A DNA stretch of 12,984 nucleotides from Desulfobacteraceae bacterium UBA5616 (GTDB taxonomy: Bacteria; Desulfobacterota; Desulfobacteria; Desulfobacterales; UBA5616), in NCBI GenBank assembly GCA_002423615.1, contig DIKO01000106.1, forward strand, positions 43,975-56,958, read 5' to 3'. The notes under the pieces were generated by a model. It made no database searches, was not told the origin of the DNA, and saw only the letters and a list, made by a program, of their open reading frames with translations. Made by a program: the position numbers and the translations under genes. This document shows, piece by piece, positions 6,462-12,984 of the stretch. Every line of letters begins with the position of its first letter. The stretch's first letter is position 1.

Positions 6462-7454
6462 CTACTTTGCCTGTTTCAGGTATTTATCTATACCGATCGG
6501 CCGAAGGATCAGTTTCTGGGCCACCATCATCTCTTCGGTTTGCTTCCAGGCAGGGACATCGATACGACCGAAGGGTACGTCCTTTCGGGGTTTGACGAAT
6601 TGCCGGGTCAGGGCAAGCTGCTCGCGGATGATGTCCTCGTCCGTGTCCCGGTCGAATTGACGGATGGTTTGCACTGCTTTTTCGGCATTGACGGGATCCA
6701 TGGAAAGCTCCCATCCCTTGATCAGGGCGCTCATGAACCGGGCCGCCATTTGCGGGTGATGATTCAGGACTTCTTCGGAAGTAATGACGGAGTTTGCCAC
6801 CGTATGGATCCCGTGGGCATCCGGGTCGAAATAATCGATTTTTTCTCCGGCATCCCGTATTTTATTCCCGATGATGGGACCCTGGGCGTTACGGTAAATA
6901 GGCCACAGATCCACCTTCCTCTGGTAAAAGGGGGTAAAATCGTAACGGACGGAATAAAGCGTCAAATCCGATTCGCTGATGCGATACTTGGATAGAAGGG
7001 CTTTCATGATGTTTTCGTCAATGCCGCCGTAGGTGATGCCCACGATTTTTCCTTTGAGGTCCGCCGGTTTGTCAAGAGGGCTTTTATCCGGCCGGTAAAT
7101 CCACTGGAGCGGGTTCACCTGGAAGATCTGGGCAAGCACGTAAATCTTCGCCCCTTTGGAAAGGGCACGGATGATCTGATCTGCGGAAGCCACGCCGAAC
7201 TGGGCACGGCCCAGTTCAAGTTCCTTGATGGCGTCCCGTTCCGGACCGCCGGGCTTTACCAGGACCTTAAGGCCGTTTTCGGCGAACATGCCCCGTGCAT
7301 CGGCATATAAATCCCCCACAGTGCTGGTGTTGGCCAGCCACTTCAGACGATAGGCGATGTCCTGAGATTCTTCCCATCCGAAAGCACTGGAGAGCAGGAT
7401 AAAACCCGAGAGTATCGATAAAAGCAGAACTTTTACAGGATTCCTGAAGCTCAT
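6462..7454 (-). CDS. ABC transporter substrate-binding protein, NMT1/THI5-like
   Basis: A periplasmic binding protein of about 330 residues related to ThiY/SsuA/TauA. It begins with a clear signal peptide: MSFRNPVK, a hydrophobic run LLLSILSGFILLSS, then AFG just before WEES. The mature part opens YRLKWLANTSTVGDLY, followed by FAENGLKVLVKPGG, GRAQFGVASADQII and KGKIVGITYGG, the standard NMT1 pattern. A longer frame reaches 7538, but the ATG at 7452-7454 overlaps the permease stop as ATGA and has GGGAG six bases upstream, so it is the likely start. The ligand is not known. The fold is used for thiamine pyrimidines, sulfonates and other small heterocycles, and for the menaquinone enzymes MqnA/MqnD. 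The signal peptide and the neighbouring permease make transport the best reading. Confidence 0.9.
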   Translation of the reverse strand: MSFRNPVKVLLLSILSGFILLSSAFGWEESQDIAYRLKWLANTSTVGDLYADARGMFAENGLKVLVKPGGPERDAIKELELGRAQFGVASADQIIRALSKGAKIYVLAQIFQVNPLQWIYRPDKSPLDKPADLKGKIVGITYGGIDENIMKALLSKYRISESDLTLYSVRYDFTPFYQRKVDLWPIYRNAQGPIIGNKIRDAGEKIDYFDPDAHGIHTVANSVITSEEVLNHHPQMAARFMSALIKGWELSMDPVNAEKAVQTIRQFDRDTDEDIIREQLALTRQFVKPRKDVPFGRIDVPAWKQTEEMMVAQKLILRPIGIDKYLKQAK

Positions 7455-8215
7455 GAAAAACTCCCGGCTGAAATACCCGGTCTTTTCCGGATGCGAAGCC
7501 CGATGTATTCCAGAGACAATAAATAAAGAGATGTGCAAATGCCGATGAGAAAAAGAGCCGTCAGAATTTTGGAGAGATCGGACTGGTAAAGAGCGATCCG
7601 GATCCGGTATCCGATCCCATCGTCGGCTGCGATGAATTCCGCAACAATAGTGCCCACCATGGCTACCGTGGCGCTTCCGGATATCACGGTGACGAGCTTT
7701 GCAATATTTTCAAACACCCGTATTCTTAAAGAAAGTCCCCAGGTGAGCCGGTGGGTGGCCGTATAAAAATGTTCAATATGATAAACCGGTTCAGAAAAAA
7801 TGCCGATAAAGGACAAGAGCAGCGGGAAATAACAGATCATGACGGTAATCAGCAGTCTTGCCGCAATGCCGTCCCCGAAAAGAATGAAAATAATGGGCGC
7901 GACGGCAACGATGGGGTAGGACTGAATGTTGTAGGCCCCCATTTTGATGAAAGATCCGACCCAGTTGGTCAGTCTGCCGATAACCGCCACCACGGCGGCC
8001 AGTAAAATGGACAGGATATGCCCGAAAACCGCCACGGAAAGCGTGTCCAATACTTCCCTCAAATATTCGAGCCAGTACTTTTGACCTGTGATCCACACCT
8101 CTTTCGGCGGCGGAATAACATAGTCCGAAAGGTTCAGGCCGTACTTCACCAGAAACAGGACCGAAAGGCCAACTGCATAAACGATCAGGAACTGATAGAT
8201 GCGCTTATGAAGCAT
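7451..8215 (-). CDS. ABC transporter permease (NitT/TauT-type)
   Basis: A 254-residue inner-membrane permease with about six predicted helices. One starts near residue 8 (FLIVYAVGLSVLFLV), followed by the VIPPPKEVW stretch common in SsuC/TauC/ThiX permeases. The cytoplasmic EAA-like loop, which contacts the ATPase, falls around 145-185 (HFYTATHRL...RIRVFENI). The ATG at 8213-8215 lies inside the last codons of the ATPase gene, an 11-base overlap, with GGAG seven bases upstream. The TGA at 7451 overlaps the next gene's ATG. The three transporter genes are therefore translationally coupled and presumably form one importer with a dimeric permease. Confidence 0.92.
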   Translation of the reverse strand: MLHKRIYQFLIVYAVGLSVLFLVKYGLNLSDYVIPPPKEVWITGQKYWLEYLREVLDTLSVAVFGHILSILLAAVVAVIGRLTNWVGSFIKMGAYNIQSYPIVAVAPIIFILFGDGIAARLLITVMICYFPLLLSFIGIFSEPVYHIEHFYTATHRLTWGLSLRIRVFENIAKLVTVISGSATVAMVGTIVAEFIAADDGIGYRIRIALYQSDLSKILTALFLIGICTSLYLLSLEYIGLRIRKRPGISAGSFS

Positions 8216-8912
8216 TCATCATCTCCAGCATGATGCGTTCAAGTGTTTCCCGCTCCGGTTCCTGTTCGCCCATATCGTCAAATCCTGAAACCGTCAGGAT
8301 CTGAGGGCTTTTATCCGGTCGACGGACCACCAGGATGTTTTTGCAATAACGGGAGACTTCCACCACGTTATGGGATATGTATAAAAAAAGACGGTCCGGG
8401 AATCTTTTTTTCACGAGCAGGATAATGTCTTTCTTGGTTCCTTCGTCCACGTTGGCCAGGCTTTCATCCATGATCAGCACATCGAAGTCCTGGACCAGGT
8501 AACGGGTGAGGTTAGCCCGGTTCTGCTGCCCCAGGGACAGTTGGGCGTACCGTGATTCGAGGTAGGGATCAAGGCCGAAAATTCGGGTCAGTTCATTTAA
8601 AAACCCGGTCTGGGAGGTCGGGGTGACGGCCTTGAAATGCTCACCGATGCCTGACCAGTCGGGAAGCCGTTCGAGGTTGTAGGTATATAGAATCCTGGAT
8701 AAGCCGCTTGATGCCACCTTCCCGGAAAAGCCGTTCATTTCACCTGCGATGATCCTGGCAAGGGTGGTTTTGCCGACACCCGATGGCCCGAACAGCGCGT
8801 TAAAGCCCGGACCTTCAATTCGATGGGAAAACTCCTCAAATACCCGCGTATCCGAATCCGCGTGGCCGAAGGAAAGTTTTTCCAGGTCAATGTGCATATT
8901 GGTTTCCGGCAT
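8205..8912 (-). CDS. ABC transporter ATP-binding protein
   Basis: A 235-residue importer ATPase and the first gene of the five-gene operon. Walker A is GPSGVGKTT (42-50), the signature is LSLGQ (125-129, in place of LSGGQ), Walker B is VLIMDE (145-150), SLANVDE forms the D-loop region, and the switch His is H181 (ISHN). The usual Q-loop Gln appears to be Asn79 (YTYNLERLPDW against the typical FQ-x2-RLLPW). The signature change and missing Gln are unusual, but all hydrolytic residues are present. Two Met starts are possible, 8912 and 8897, and neither has a strong Shine-Dalgarno sequence. A stop lies a few codons upstream of 8912, so the frame cannot extend much. A TTGACA promoter is placed 55-60 bases before. 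Confidence 0.93.
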   Translation of the reverse strand: MPETNMHIDLEKLSFGHADSDTRVFEEFSHRIEGPGFNALFGPSGVGKTTLARIIAGEMNGFSGKVASSGLSRILYTYNLERLPDWSGIGEHFKAVTPTSQTGFLNELTRIFGLDPYLESRYAQLSLGQQNRANLTRYLVQDFDVLIMDESLANVDEGTKKDIILLVKKRFPDRLFLYISHNVVEVSRYCKNILVVRRPDKSPQILTVSGFDDMGEQEPERETLERIMLEMMNAS

Positions 8913-9216
8913 TTCTGGTGGCAGAGGAATTCATGGGCAGTAAACTTAAACCAAACGATGGACAGGTGTCAATTAATTCCTTGTTTAAATTCAATGTTTA
9001 AAAGTAGCTTGAGGGCTGTATCCTGTGGAGGCGTCCATCAAAGACAACATTAAATCAGACTTCCAGTTCGGTATGATTTTTATGTCGACAATTCGAACCA
9101 TTACTGGTAATCAGGCTTTCAATTGCGTCTAATAAGCCTTTTACCCATTTGTGGATGCTTCAAAAAAAAACGGTTCACGCCGTCCATGTCAATTTTATTA
9201 AAAGGAGTATGAGGCC
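8913..9216. other. Intergenic region between divergent transcription units
   Basis: These 304 bases lie between the leftward ABC operon and the rightward SDR-fold gene. Besides the putative leftward promoter and the AAGGAG ribosome site at 9202-9207 for the SDR-fold gene, I see no gene, no RNA fold I recognise (specifically no TPP-riboswitch-like motif in front of the ABC genes) and no repeat. No good -35/-10 pair was found for the rightward gene. Confidence 0.5.
8944..8972 (-). promoter_or_regulatory. Putative sigma-70 promoter of the ABC/ubiG/ubiE operon
   Basis: Read on the minus strand, TTGACA (8967-8972) is a perfect -35 box. After 17 bases comes TTAAGT (8944-8949), a poor -10 box with three matches to TATAAT. 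The transcript would start near 8937, giving a leader of about 25 bases before the ATPase ATG. The -35 and spacing are convincing, the -10 less so. Confidence 0.4.
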
Positions 9217-9894
9217 ATGCGTCTTTCCGGAAAACGTGCCCTGGTCACCTGCGCCGACCAGTATATGGGACCCGCCATTGTTCATGCCTTTCGAGAAGAA
9301 GGCGCCGACATTGTGGCCTGCGGAAATCCGCTGACTGATCAAAAAAGTGTGGATGAATTGATGGAAAGGGCAGGCGAGATTGATGTTCTGGTGGCTAATT
9401 TTGCCGAACCGCCGCGAACCAGTCCGGTTGAAACCATCGAGGATAAAGACTGGTTGATCTTATTCGACAAACTGGTTCATCCACTGATGAGAATGATACG
9501 TGCAGTAGTTCCCCAAATGAAAATCCGGAACGCCGGAAAAATCATCGCCGTCACCAGTGCGGGCCCATTGCGGGGCATTCCCAACACAACCGCCTATTGC
9601 GCGGCCCGGGGCGCCCAGAACGCCTTTATCCGGTCGGTGGGTCTTGAGCTGGCGAAATTCAACATCCAGGTAAATGCCATTGCCCAGAATTACGTTCGGA
9701 ACAACACCTATTATCCGGATGAGATGCTTGAAACCGAACGCTTTCAGCAGCATCTCAAACAGTTTGTGCCGACGAAAAAAGTTGCAGAGGGTTTTGAAAC
9801 AGCGGAACTGGCACTCTACCTGGCTTCGGAACGATGTACCCATATGGTCGGGCAGATTATCCCGCTAGCAGGCGGATGGACAACGACCTGCTGA
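9217..9894 (+). CDS. SDR-fold protein with halohydrin dehalogenase signature
   Basis: A 225-residue protein of the short-chain dehydrogenase fold whose key sites are those of halohydrin dehalogenases. These enzymes eliminate halide from a vicinal halohydrin to form an epoxide, without NAD(P). The cofactor motif TGxxxGxG is replaced by T11-x4-Y16-x-G18 (TCADQYMG), which fits the family's T-x4-(F/Y)-x-G halide-site motif. NNAG is replaced by VANFAEP (59-65). The catalytic set is S114-x12-Y127-x3-R131, with Arg where dehydrogenases have Lys. The usual PG after the sixth strand is NY (158-159, in IAQNYV), as in HheC around its halide-binding Tyr177. The C-terminus keeps the SDR pattern (VGQIIPLAGGW). 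The ATG at 9217 has AAGGAG nine bases upstream; the overlapping ATG at 9209 is out of frame. The MscS gene follows after 50 bases. The natural substrate is unknown. Confidence 0.85.
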   Translation: MRLSGKRALVTCADQYMGPAIVHAFREEGADIVACGNPLTDQKSVDELMERAGEIDVLVANFAEPPRTSPVETIEDKDWLILFDKLVHPLMRMIRAVVPQMKIRNAGKIIAVTSAGPLRGIPNTTAYCAARGAQNAFIRSVGLELAKFNIQVNAIAQNYVRNNTYYPDEMLETERFQQHLKQFVPTKKVAEGFETAELALYLASERCTHMVGQIIPLAGGWTTTC

Positions 9895-9944
9895 CGCTGA
9901 CTTGATTTTAGTGAAAAAAGGTACCATGTGAAAGGGGCTGACTG

Positions 9945-10754
9945 ATGGAACAAATCATTATTAAACTTCAGGAATGGATCGCATTTTACGGACTCAAGGT
10001 GATTGCCGCAGCCGCTATTTTAGTAATCGGGCGATTTATCGCCATGGGTGTACGGGCATTTGTCAAGCGTCTGCTTCAAAGGATCAAGGTAGACGAAACG
10101 CTGGTATCTTTCGTAACCAGTTTGTCTTATGTGGCCATGATGACGTTTGTTATCATCGCCGCAGTGGGTCAGCTTGGGGTGCAGACAACTTCTTTTGTGG
10201 CCGTAATCGGCGCAGCCGGCCTGGCAGTGGGTTTGGCACTTCAGGGATCATTGGCCAATTTTGCGGCCGGTGTTCTCATGATCATTTTTAAGCCCTTCAA
10301 AGTTGGAGATTACATTGATGCCGGAGGAACATCGGGCGAAGTCGAGACGGTCGGCATCTTCACCACCGAACTGATATCACCGGACAACAAAAAGGTGATC
10401 ATTCCCAACGCCAAAGTTACTGCGGACAACATTGTTAATTATACGGCCAAGGACCGGCGGCGCGTGGATATCCTCGCCAGGGTAGGCTATGGAGAAAATC
10501 TGGACAAGGTGCGGAATATTCTGGTCGATATCCTTGCTGATGATCGGCGTGTCCTGAAGGATCCGGTCCCGACGGTCGGCGTGCTGGAACTGGGTGAAAG
10601 CAGCGTGAACCTTGCAGTGAGGGCCTGGGTCAGAACGTCGGACTACTGGGATGTTTTTTTTGCGGTTCAGGAAATGATCAAAACGCGTTTCGGTGCCGAG
10701 GGAATCGGCGTTCCTTTCCCCCACCGGGGGGTTCACCTCTATAAGACGGAATAG
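9945..10754 (+). CDS. mscS: Small-conductance mechanosensitive channel, MscS family
   Basis: At 269 residues it is close to E. coli MscS (286). This inner-membrane channel opens on osmotic down-shock. Three N-terminal helices are visible: about 15-37, 58-78, and the pore-lining helix 83-115 with the Gly/Ala pattern GAAGLAVGLALQGSLANF, followed by KPFKVGDYI, the hallmark of the family. The cytoplasmic beta domain follows, with GEVETVGIFTTEL and IIPNAKV (152-158), and the C-terminal part ends IGVPFPHRGVHL. The ATG at 9945 has AGGGG about eight bases before it. It lies 50 bases after the halohydrin-dehalogenase-like gene in the same direction, so it may share that transcript; a functional link is not evident. 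A hairpin terminator begins 83 bases after the stop. Confidence 0.95.
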   Translation: MEQIIIKLQEWIAFYGLKVIAAAAILVIGRFIAMGVRAFVKRLLQRIKVDETLVSFVTSLSYVAMMTFVIIAAVGQLGVQTTSFVAVIGAAGLAVGLALQGSLANFAAGVLMIIFKPFKVGDYIDAGGTSGEVETVGIFTTELISPDNKKVIIPNAKVTADNIVNYTAKDRRRVDILARVGYGENLDKVRNILVDILADDRRVLKDPVPTVGVLELGESSVNLAVRAWVRTSDYWDVFFAVQEMIKTRFGAEGIGVPFPHRGVHLYKTE

Positions 10755-10836
10755 GGGACTTCCGGGCAAACTTTTTGTCTGAAAAATTGCTGATGAATAC
10801 TTGAAATTAATGGCAGTTTTTGAATTGCCGGAAAAT

Positions 10837-10885
10837 AAGATGCCGGAAATGTTGTTATCAACAAATCCGGCATCTTAATTTTTTA
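10837..10885. terminator. Bidirectional hairpin terminator
   Basis: AAGATGCCGGA (10837-10847) pairs perfectly with TCCGGCATCTT (10866-10876). An inner TGTTG/CAACA stem lies around a TTAT loop, and AATTTTTT follows on the plus strand. Read on the minus strand, TTATTTT follows. It can end both the MscS transcript and the purA/tRNA-Pro transcript. Confidence 0.88.
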
Positions 10886-10890
10886 TCTGG

Positions 10891-10967
10891 TGGTCGGGAC
10901 GGCAAGATTTGAACTTGCGACCCCAGCGTCCCGAACGCTGTGCTCTACCAGACTGAGCCACGTCCCG
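10891..10967 (-). tRNA. tRNA-Pro (anticodon CGG)
   Basis: A complete 77-base cloverleaf with encoded CCA. The acceptor CGGGACG pairs with CGTCCCG, the D-arm is GCTC/GAGC, the anticodon stem CAGCG/CGCTG holds the loop TTCGGGA (anticodon CGG, reading CCG), and the T-arm GCAAG/CTTGC holds TTCAAAT. The discriminator is A, then CCA (10891-10893 on the plus strand as TGG). It lies 50 bases after the purA stop and before the hairpin terminator, so it may be processed from the purA transcript. Confidence 0.97.
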
Positions 10968-11017
10968 ACTTGGTTGGATTTTTTATGTTACCGGTTTACA
11001 AAAGTCAACGAAAAATA

Positions 11018-12307
11018 TCAGATGAACGGGTTCCTGAGAACAATGGTCTCATCCCTCGCCGGCCCAACGGAAACGATCTCAATGGGCGTTTCCGCCATTT
11101 CTTCTATTGCCTTTAAATATTTCTGAGTATTGGGGGGCAGGGCATCATAATTCCGGATGCCCGAAATATCTTCGTTCCATCCCGGGAGTGTTTCGAATAC
11201 GGGCTGACATTGGGCCAGCACTTTCAGACTGGCCGGAAAATGCTCGATACGTTTTCCGTTATAGTTGTAAGCCGTACAAATTTTCAGTTCCTCAAGACCG
11301 CCGAGAACATCGAGCTTCGTAACCACCAGTCCCGTTAAACTGTTCAGGCGGACGGCATTTTTCAAGATGATCATGTCCAGCCATCCGCACCGGCGTTTCC
11401 GTCCGGTTGTCGACCCGAATTCCGCTCCCTTTTTCTGGAGCCTTCCGCCGATGTCGTCGAATAGCTCGGTGGGAAAGGGGCCGGACCCTACACGGGTCGT
11501 ATAGGCCTTCACAATGCCCAGAATATCCGTAATAACTTTAGGCCCGATCCCCGAGCCGCTGCAAGCATTGGATGAAACACAAACCGAAGAGGTCACATAG
11601 GGATAGGTTCCGTGATCAACATCCAGGTGAGTGCCCTGCGCACCCTCAAAAAGAACCTGGCGATCGCTCTTGATCATTCGGTCCATGAATGTCGAAACAT
11701 CCTCGATATAAGGCGCGAGCCGGCGTGCATATTCTTCATATTCACGGATGACGGCCTCAGGATCCATGGCCGTATCGGAAAGAAATTTTTCCAGATAAAA
11801 ATTTTTTTCAACAAGGTTCGATGTCACGGCCTCTCTGAAATCTTCGGTGTCCAGCATTTCGGAAAAACGGATTCCCCTTCGGCTGACCTTGTCTTCATAA
11901 GAAGGCCCGATACCCCGACCGGTGGTGCCGATTTTTTTGTCGCCTTTCAAATTTTCCCGCGCAATGTCAATGCGCTTGTGGTAGGGCAGGATCACATGGG
12001 CACGATTGCTGATTTTCAGCTTATCAGGCCCCGCGTCGATCCCTTTTCCGGTCAAATAATCGATCTCTTCCAGCAAAACCTGGGGGTCCACCACCATGCC
12101 GTTGCCGATGATGCAGGTCTTGCCCTGCAAAATTCCGGATGGCACCAGATGGCTGATAAACTGTTCGCCGTTTACCACCATGGTGTGACCGGCGTTGTTG
12201 CCTCCCTGGAAACGAACGACCACCTCGGCATATTCCGCCAGAAGATCTACGATTTTACCCTTTCCCTCGTCACCCCACTGGGTTCCCACAATAACGATAT
12301 TTGACAC
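11018..12307 (-). CDS. purA: Adenylosuccinate synthetase
   Basis: Catalyses the GTP-dependent joining of IMP and aspartate to adenylosuccinate, the first committed step to AMP, in the cytoplasm. At 429 residues the length is normal (E. coli 432). The GDEGKGK loop (12-18) carries catalytic Asp13, and GGNNAGHT carries His41, both at the E. coli positions. Further marks are GTTGRGIGPSYEDK, FEGAQGTHLDVDHGTYP and TTGRKRRCGWLD. The start is GTG at 12305-12307, preceded by AAAGGAG with a short spacer. It follows tadA after 11 bases, and tRNA-Pro comes next, so tadA-purA-tRNA-Pro is probably one unit ending at the hairpin. Nothing odd is seen. Confidence 0.98.
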   Translation of the reverse strand: MSNIVIVGTQWGDEGKGKIVDLLAEYAEVVVRFQGGNNAGHTMVVNGEQFISHLVPSGILQGKTCIIGNGMVVDPQVLLEEIDYLTGKGIDAGPDKLKISNRAHVILPYHKRIDIARENLKGDKKIGTTGRGIGPSYEDKVSRRGIRFSEMLDTEDFREAVTSNLVEKNFYLEKFLSDTAMDPEAVIREYEEYARRLAPYIEDVSTFMDRMIKSDRQVLFEGAQGTHLDVDHGTYPYVTSSVCVSSNACSGSGIGPKVITDILGIVKAYTTRVGSGPFPTELFDDIGGRLQKKGAEFGSTTGRKRRCGWLDMIILKNAVRLNSLTGLVVTKLDVLGGLEELKICTAYNYNGKRIEHFPASLKVLAQCQPVFETLPGWNEDISGIRNYDALPPNTQKYLKAIEEMAETPIEIVSVGPARDETIVLRNPFI

Positions 12308-12318
12308 GCGTTTCTCCT

Positions 12319-12822
12319 TTAATCAGCCTGTTTGACCGTCGTAGTTCCATTATTCCGGGCTGAAATTTTGCGTTTATGCTGAAAAAAAAGCTGAATTATC
12401 CGCCGGCATTCTTCTTCACAAACCCCGCTTACAATTTCCGGGTGGTGGTTCAGTTTGGGGTTTTCGGCAAAATGATACAAAGAACCACATGCCCCCCACC
12501 TGGGATCAGCCGCTCCGAAAATCACCCGTTTAATCCTGGCGTGAAGGATGGCACCCATGCACATGACACAGGGTTCAATGGTGACATACAGGGTGGTTTC
12601 CGGCAGTCGGTAGTTCATACCTTTTTTGGCGGCCATGCGCAACGCTAAAATTTCGGCATGGGCCGTGGGATCGGACATGCCGACGACGCTGTTGTGGGCG
12701 GTGGAAAGAACATCTCCGCTTTGGGAGATCAGTACCGCACCCACGGGTACTTCATCTTCATCCCGTGCACGTCGGGCCTCCGTTAAGGCTAATTCCATAA
12801 AATCAATGGTGATTGGATTCAC
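12319..12822 (-). CDS. tadA: tRNA-specific adenosine deaminase
   Basis: Converts the wobble adenosine of tRNA-Arg(ACG) to inosine in the cytoplasm. The 167-residue protein has the zinc deaminase signature: H55-A-E57 (TAHAEILAL) and P84-C85-x2-C88 (EPCVMCMGA), with EVPVGAV (24-30) and the family's C-terminal region HHPEIVSGV. The start is GTG at 12820-12822 with no strong ribosome site; an ATG eight codons in (12798) is also possible, but the family usually includes residues before it. The 3' end is 11 bases from purA. Its expected substrate gene, tRNA-Arg(ACG), lies divergently just upstream. Confidence 0.95.
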   Translation of the reverse strand: MNPITIDFMELALTEARRARDEDEVPVGAVLISQSGDVLSTAHNSVVGMSDPTAHAEILALRMAAKKGMNYRLPETTLYVTIEPCVMCMGAILHARIKRVIFGAADPRWGACGSLYHFAENPKLNHHPEIVSGVCEEECRRIIQLFFQHKRKISARNNGTTTVKQAD

Positions 12823-12860
12823 TGATATTTAATCTTGAGTTCAAGGAATGAATGTTGCCG

Positions 12861-12890
12861 TTGACAACTTTTATCCTTTGACATAACTAT
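12861..12890 (+). promoter_or_regulatory. Putative promoter of tRNA-Arg
   Basis: TTGACA (12861-12866) is a perfect -35 box. About 17 bases on is TAACTA(T) (12884-12890), a weak -10. The tRNA begins at 12911, a suitable distance for a short 5' leader. A second TTGACA at 12878-12883 has no fitting -10. Confidence 0.45.
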
Positions 12891-12910
12891 CAAGCCAATT
12901 CAAGCTTAAT

Positions 12911-12984
12911 GCGCGCCCGTAGCTCAGCTGGATAGAGTGCCGGACTACGAATCCGTAGGTCGCCCGTTCGAATCGGGCCGGGCG
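12911..12984 (+). tRNA. tRNA-Arg (anticodon ACG), 3' end cut by the window
   Basis: The sequence begins with the acceptor strand GCGCCCG, then TAGCTCAGCTGGATAGAG (D-arm), an anticodon loop CTACGAA with anticodon ACG, and a T-arm GCCCG-TTCGAAT-CGGGC, ending in CGGGCG at the right edge. The last acceptor base, the discriminator and any CCA lie outside. ACG is the tRNA that TadA edits to ICG; tadA is the divergent neighbour. Confidence 0.95.

Noticed and set aside
6450..6995. 181-codon plus-strand frame
   Set aside because: It is opposite the ABC binding-protein gene and shows no recognisable motif.
7455..7538. Longer start for the ABC binding protein (to 7538)
   Set aside because: It would put 28 residues before the signal peptide; the ATG at 7454 overlaps the permease stop as ATGA and has a good ribosome site.
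8913..9216. TPP riboswitch upstream of the THI5-like transporter
   Set aside because: I looked for the conserved CUGAGA and related elements before the ATPase gene and did not find them.
9217..9894. Plain NAD(P)-dependent SDR dehydrogenase
   Set aside because: It lacks TGxxxGxG and the YxxxK lysine; the replacement motifs fit halohydrin dehalogenases instead.
11612..12304. 230-codon plus-strand frame
   Set aside because: It is the shadow of purA, which is unmistakable on the minus strand.
1..12984. CRISPR array, insertion sequence, prophage or integrase remnants
   Set aside because: No spaced direct repeats, transposase or integrase sequences were seen; tRNA-Arg at the edge could serve as an attachment site, but there is no duplicate or integrase in view.

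Overview
The window is 12,984 bases of ordinary, densely coded bacterial DNA. It holds twelve full-length genes, one of them split by an apparent frameshift, one gene cut by the left edge, and two tRNA genes, one of them cut by the right edge. The gene mix is a beta-oxidation or aromatic-type CoA-thioester operon with a cysteine-rich Fe-S protein, class III CoA-transferase and crotonase genes, and UbiA/UbiE/UbiG-type genes. By inference this suggests an anaerobic, sulfate-reducer-like or syntroph-like deltaproteobacterium (Desulfobacterota). No marker gene here proves that.

Layout. (1) 1-2718, minus strand: a catabolic operon read leftward. It encodes a 4Fe-4S protein in two overlapping frames (probable frameshift), a crotonase, and a class III CoA-transferase that runs off the left edge. 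(2) 2719-3229: a gene-free stretch with a perfect 10-base inverted repeat. (3) 3230-4865, plus strand: a UbiA-family prenyltransferase coupled to a TauE/SafE (DsbD_2/UreH-like) membrane protein. (4) 4815-8912, minus strand: a tightly packed five-gene operon of ABC ATPase, permease, NMT1/THI5-type binding protein, UbiG-type methyltransferase and UbiE/MenG methyltransferase. It converges on and overlaps the previous pair. (5) 9217-10754, plus strand: a short-chain-dehydrogenase-fold protein carrying the sequence signature of halohydrin dehalogenases, then an MscS-type channel. (6) 10837-12822, minus strand: tadA, purA and tRNA-Pro(CGG), ending in a strong hairpin shared with the end of the MscS gene. 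(7) 12911 to the right edge, plus strand: tRNA-Arg(ACG).

How the genes may work together. Regions 3 and 4 put a prenyltransferase, a C-methyltransferase and an O-methyltransferase-type enzyme side by side, which are three chemical steps of isoprenoid-quinone head-group assembly. Two of them sit in one transcription unit with a solute importer. Region 1 looks like acyl-CoA catabolism with electron transfer through Fe-S clusters. The most notable single gene is at 9217-9894. It has lost the SDR cofactor glycine motif and the catalytic lysine, and carries instead T-x4-Y-x-G and S-x12-Y-x3-R, the two diagnostic motifs of halohydrin dehalogenases.
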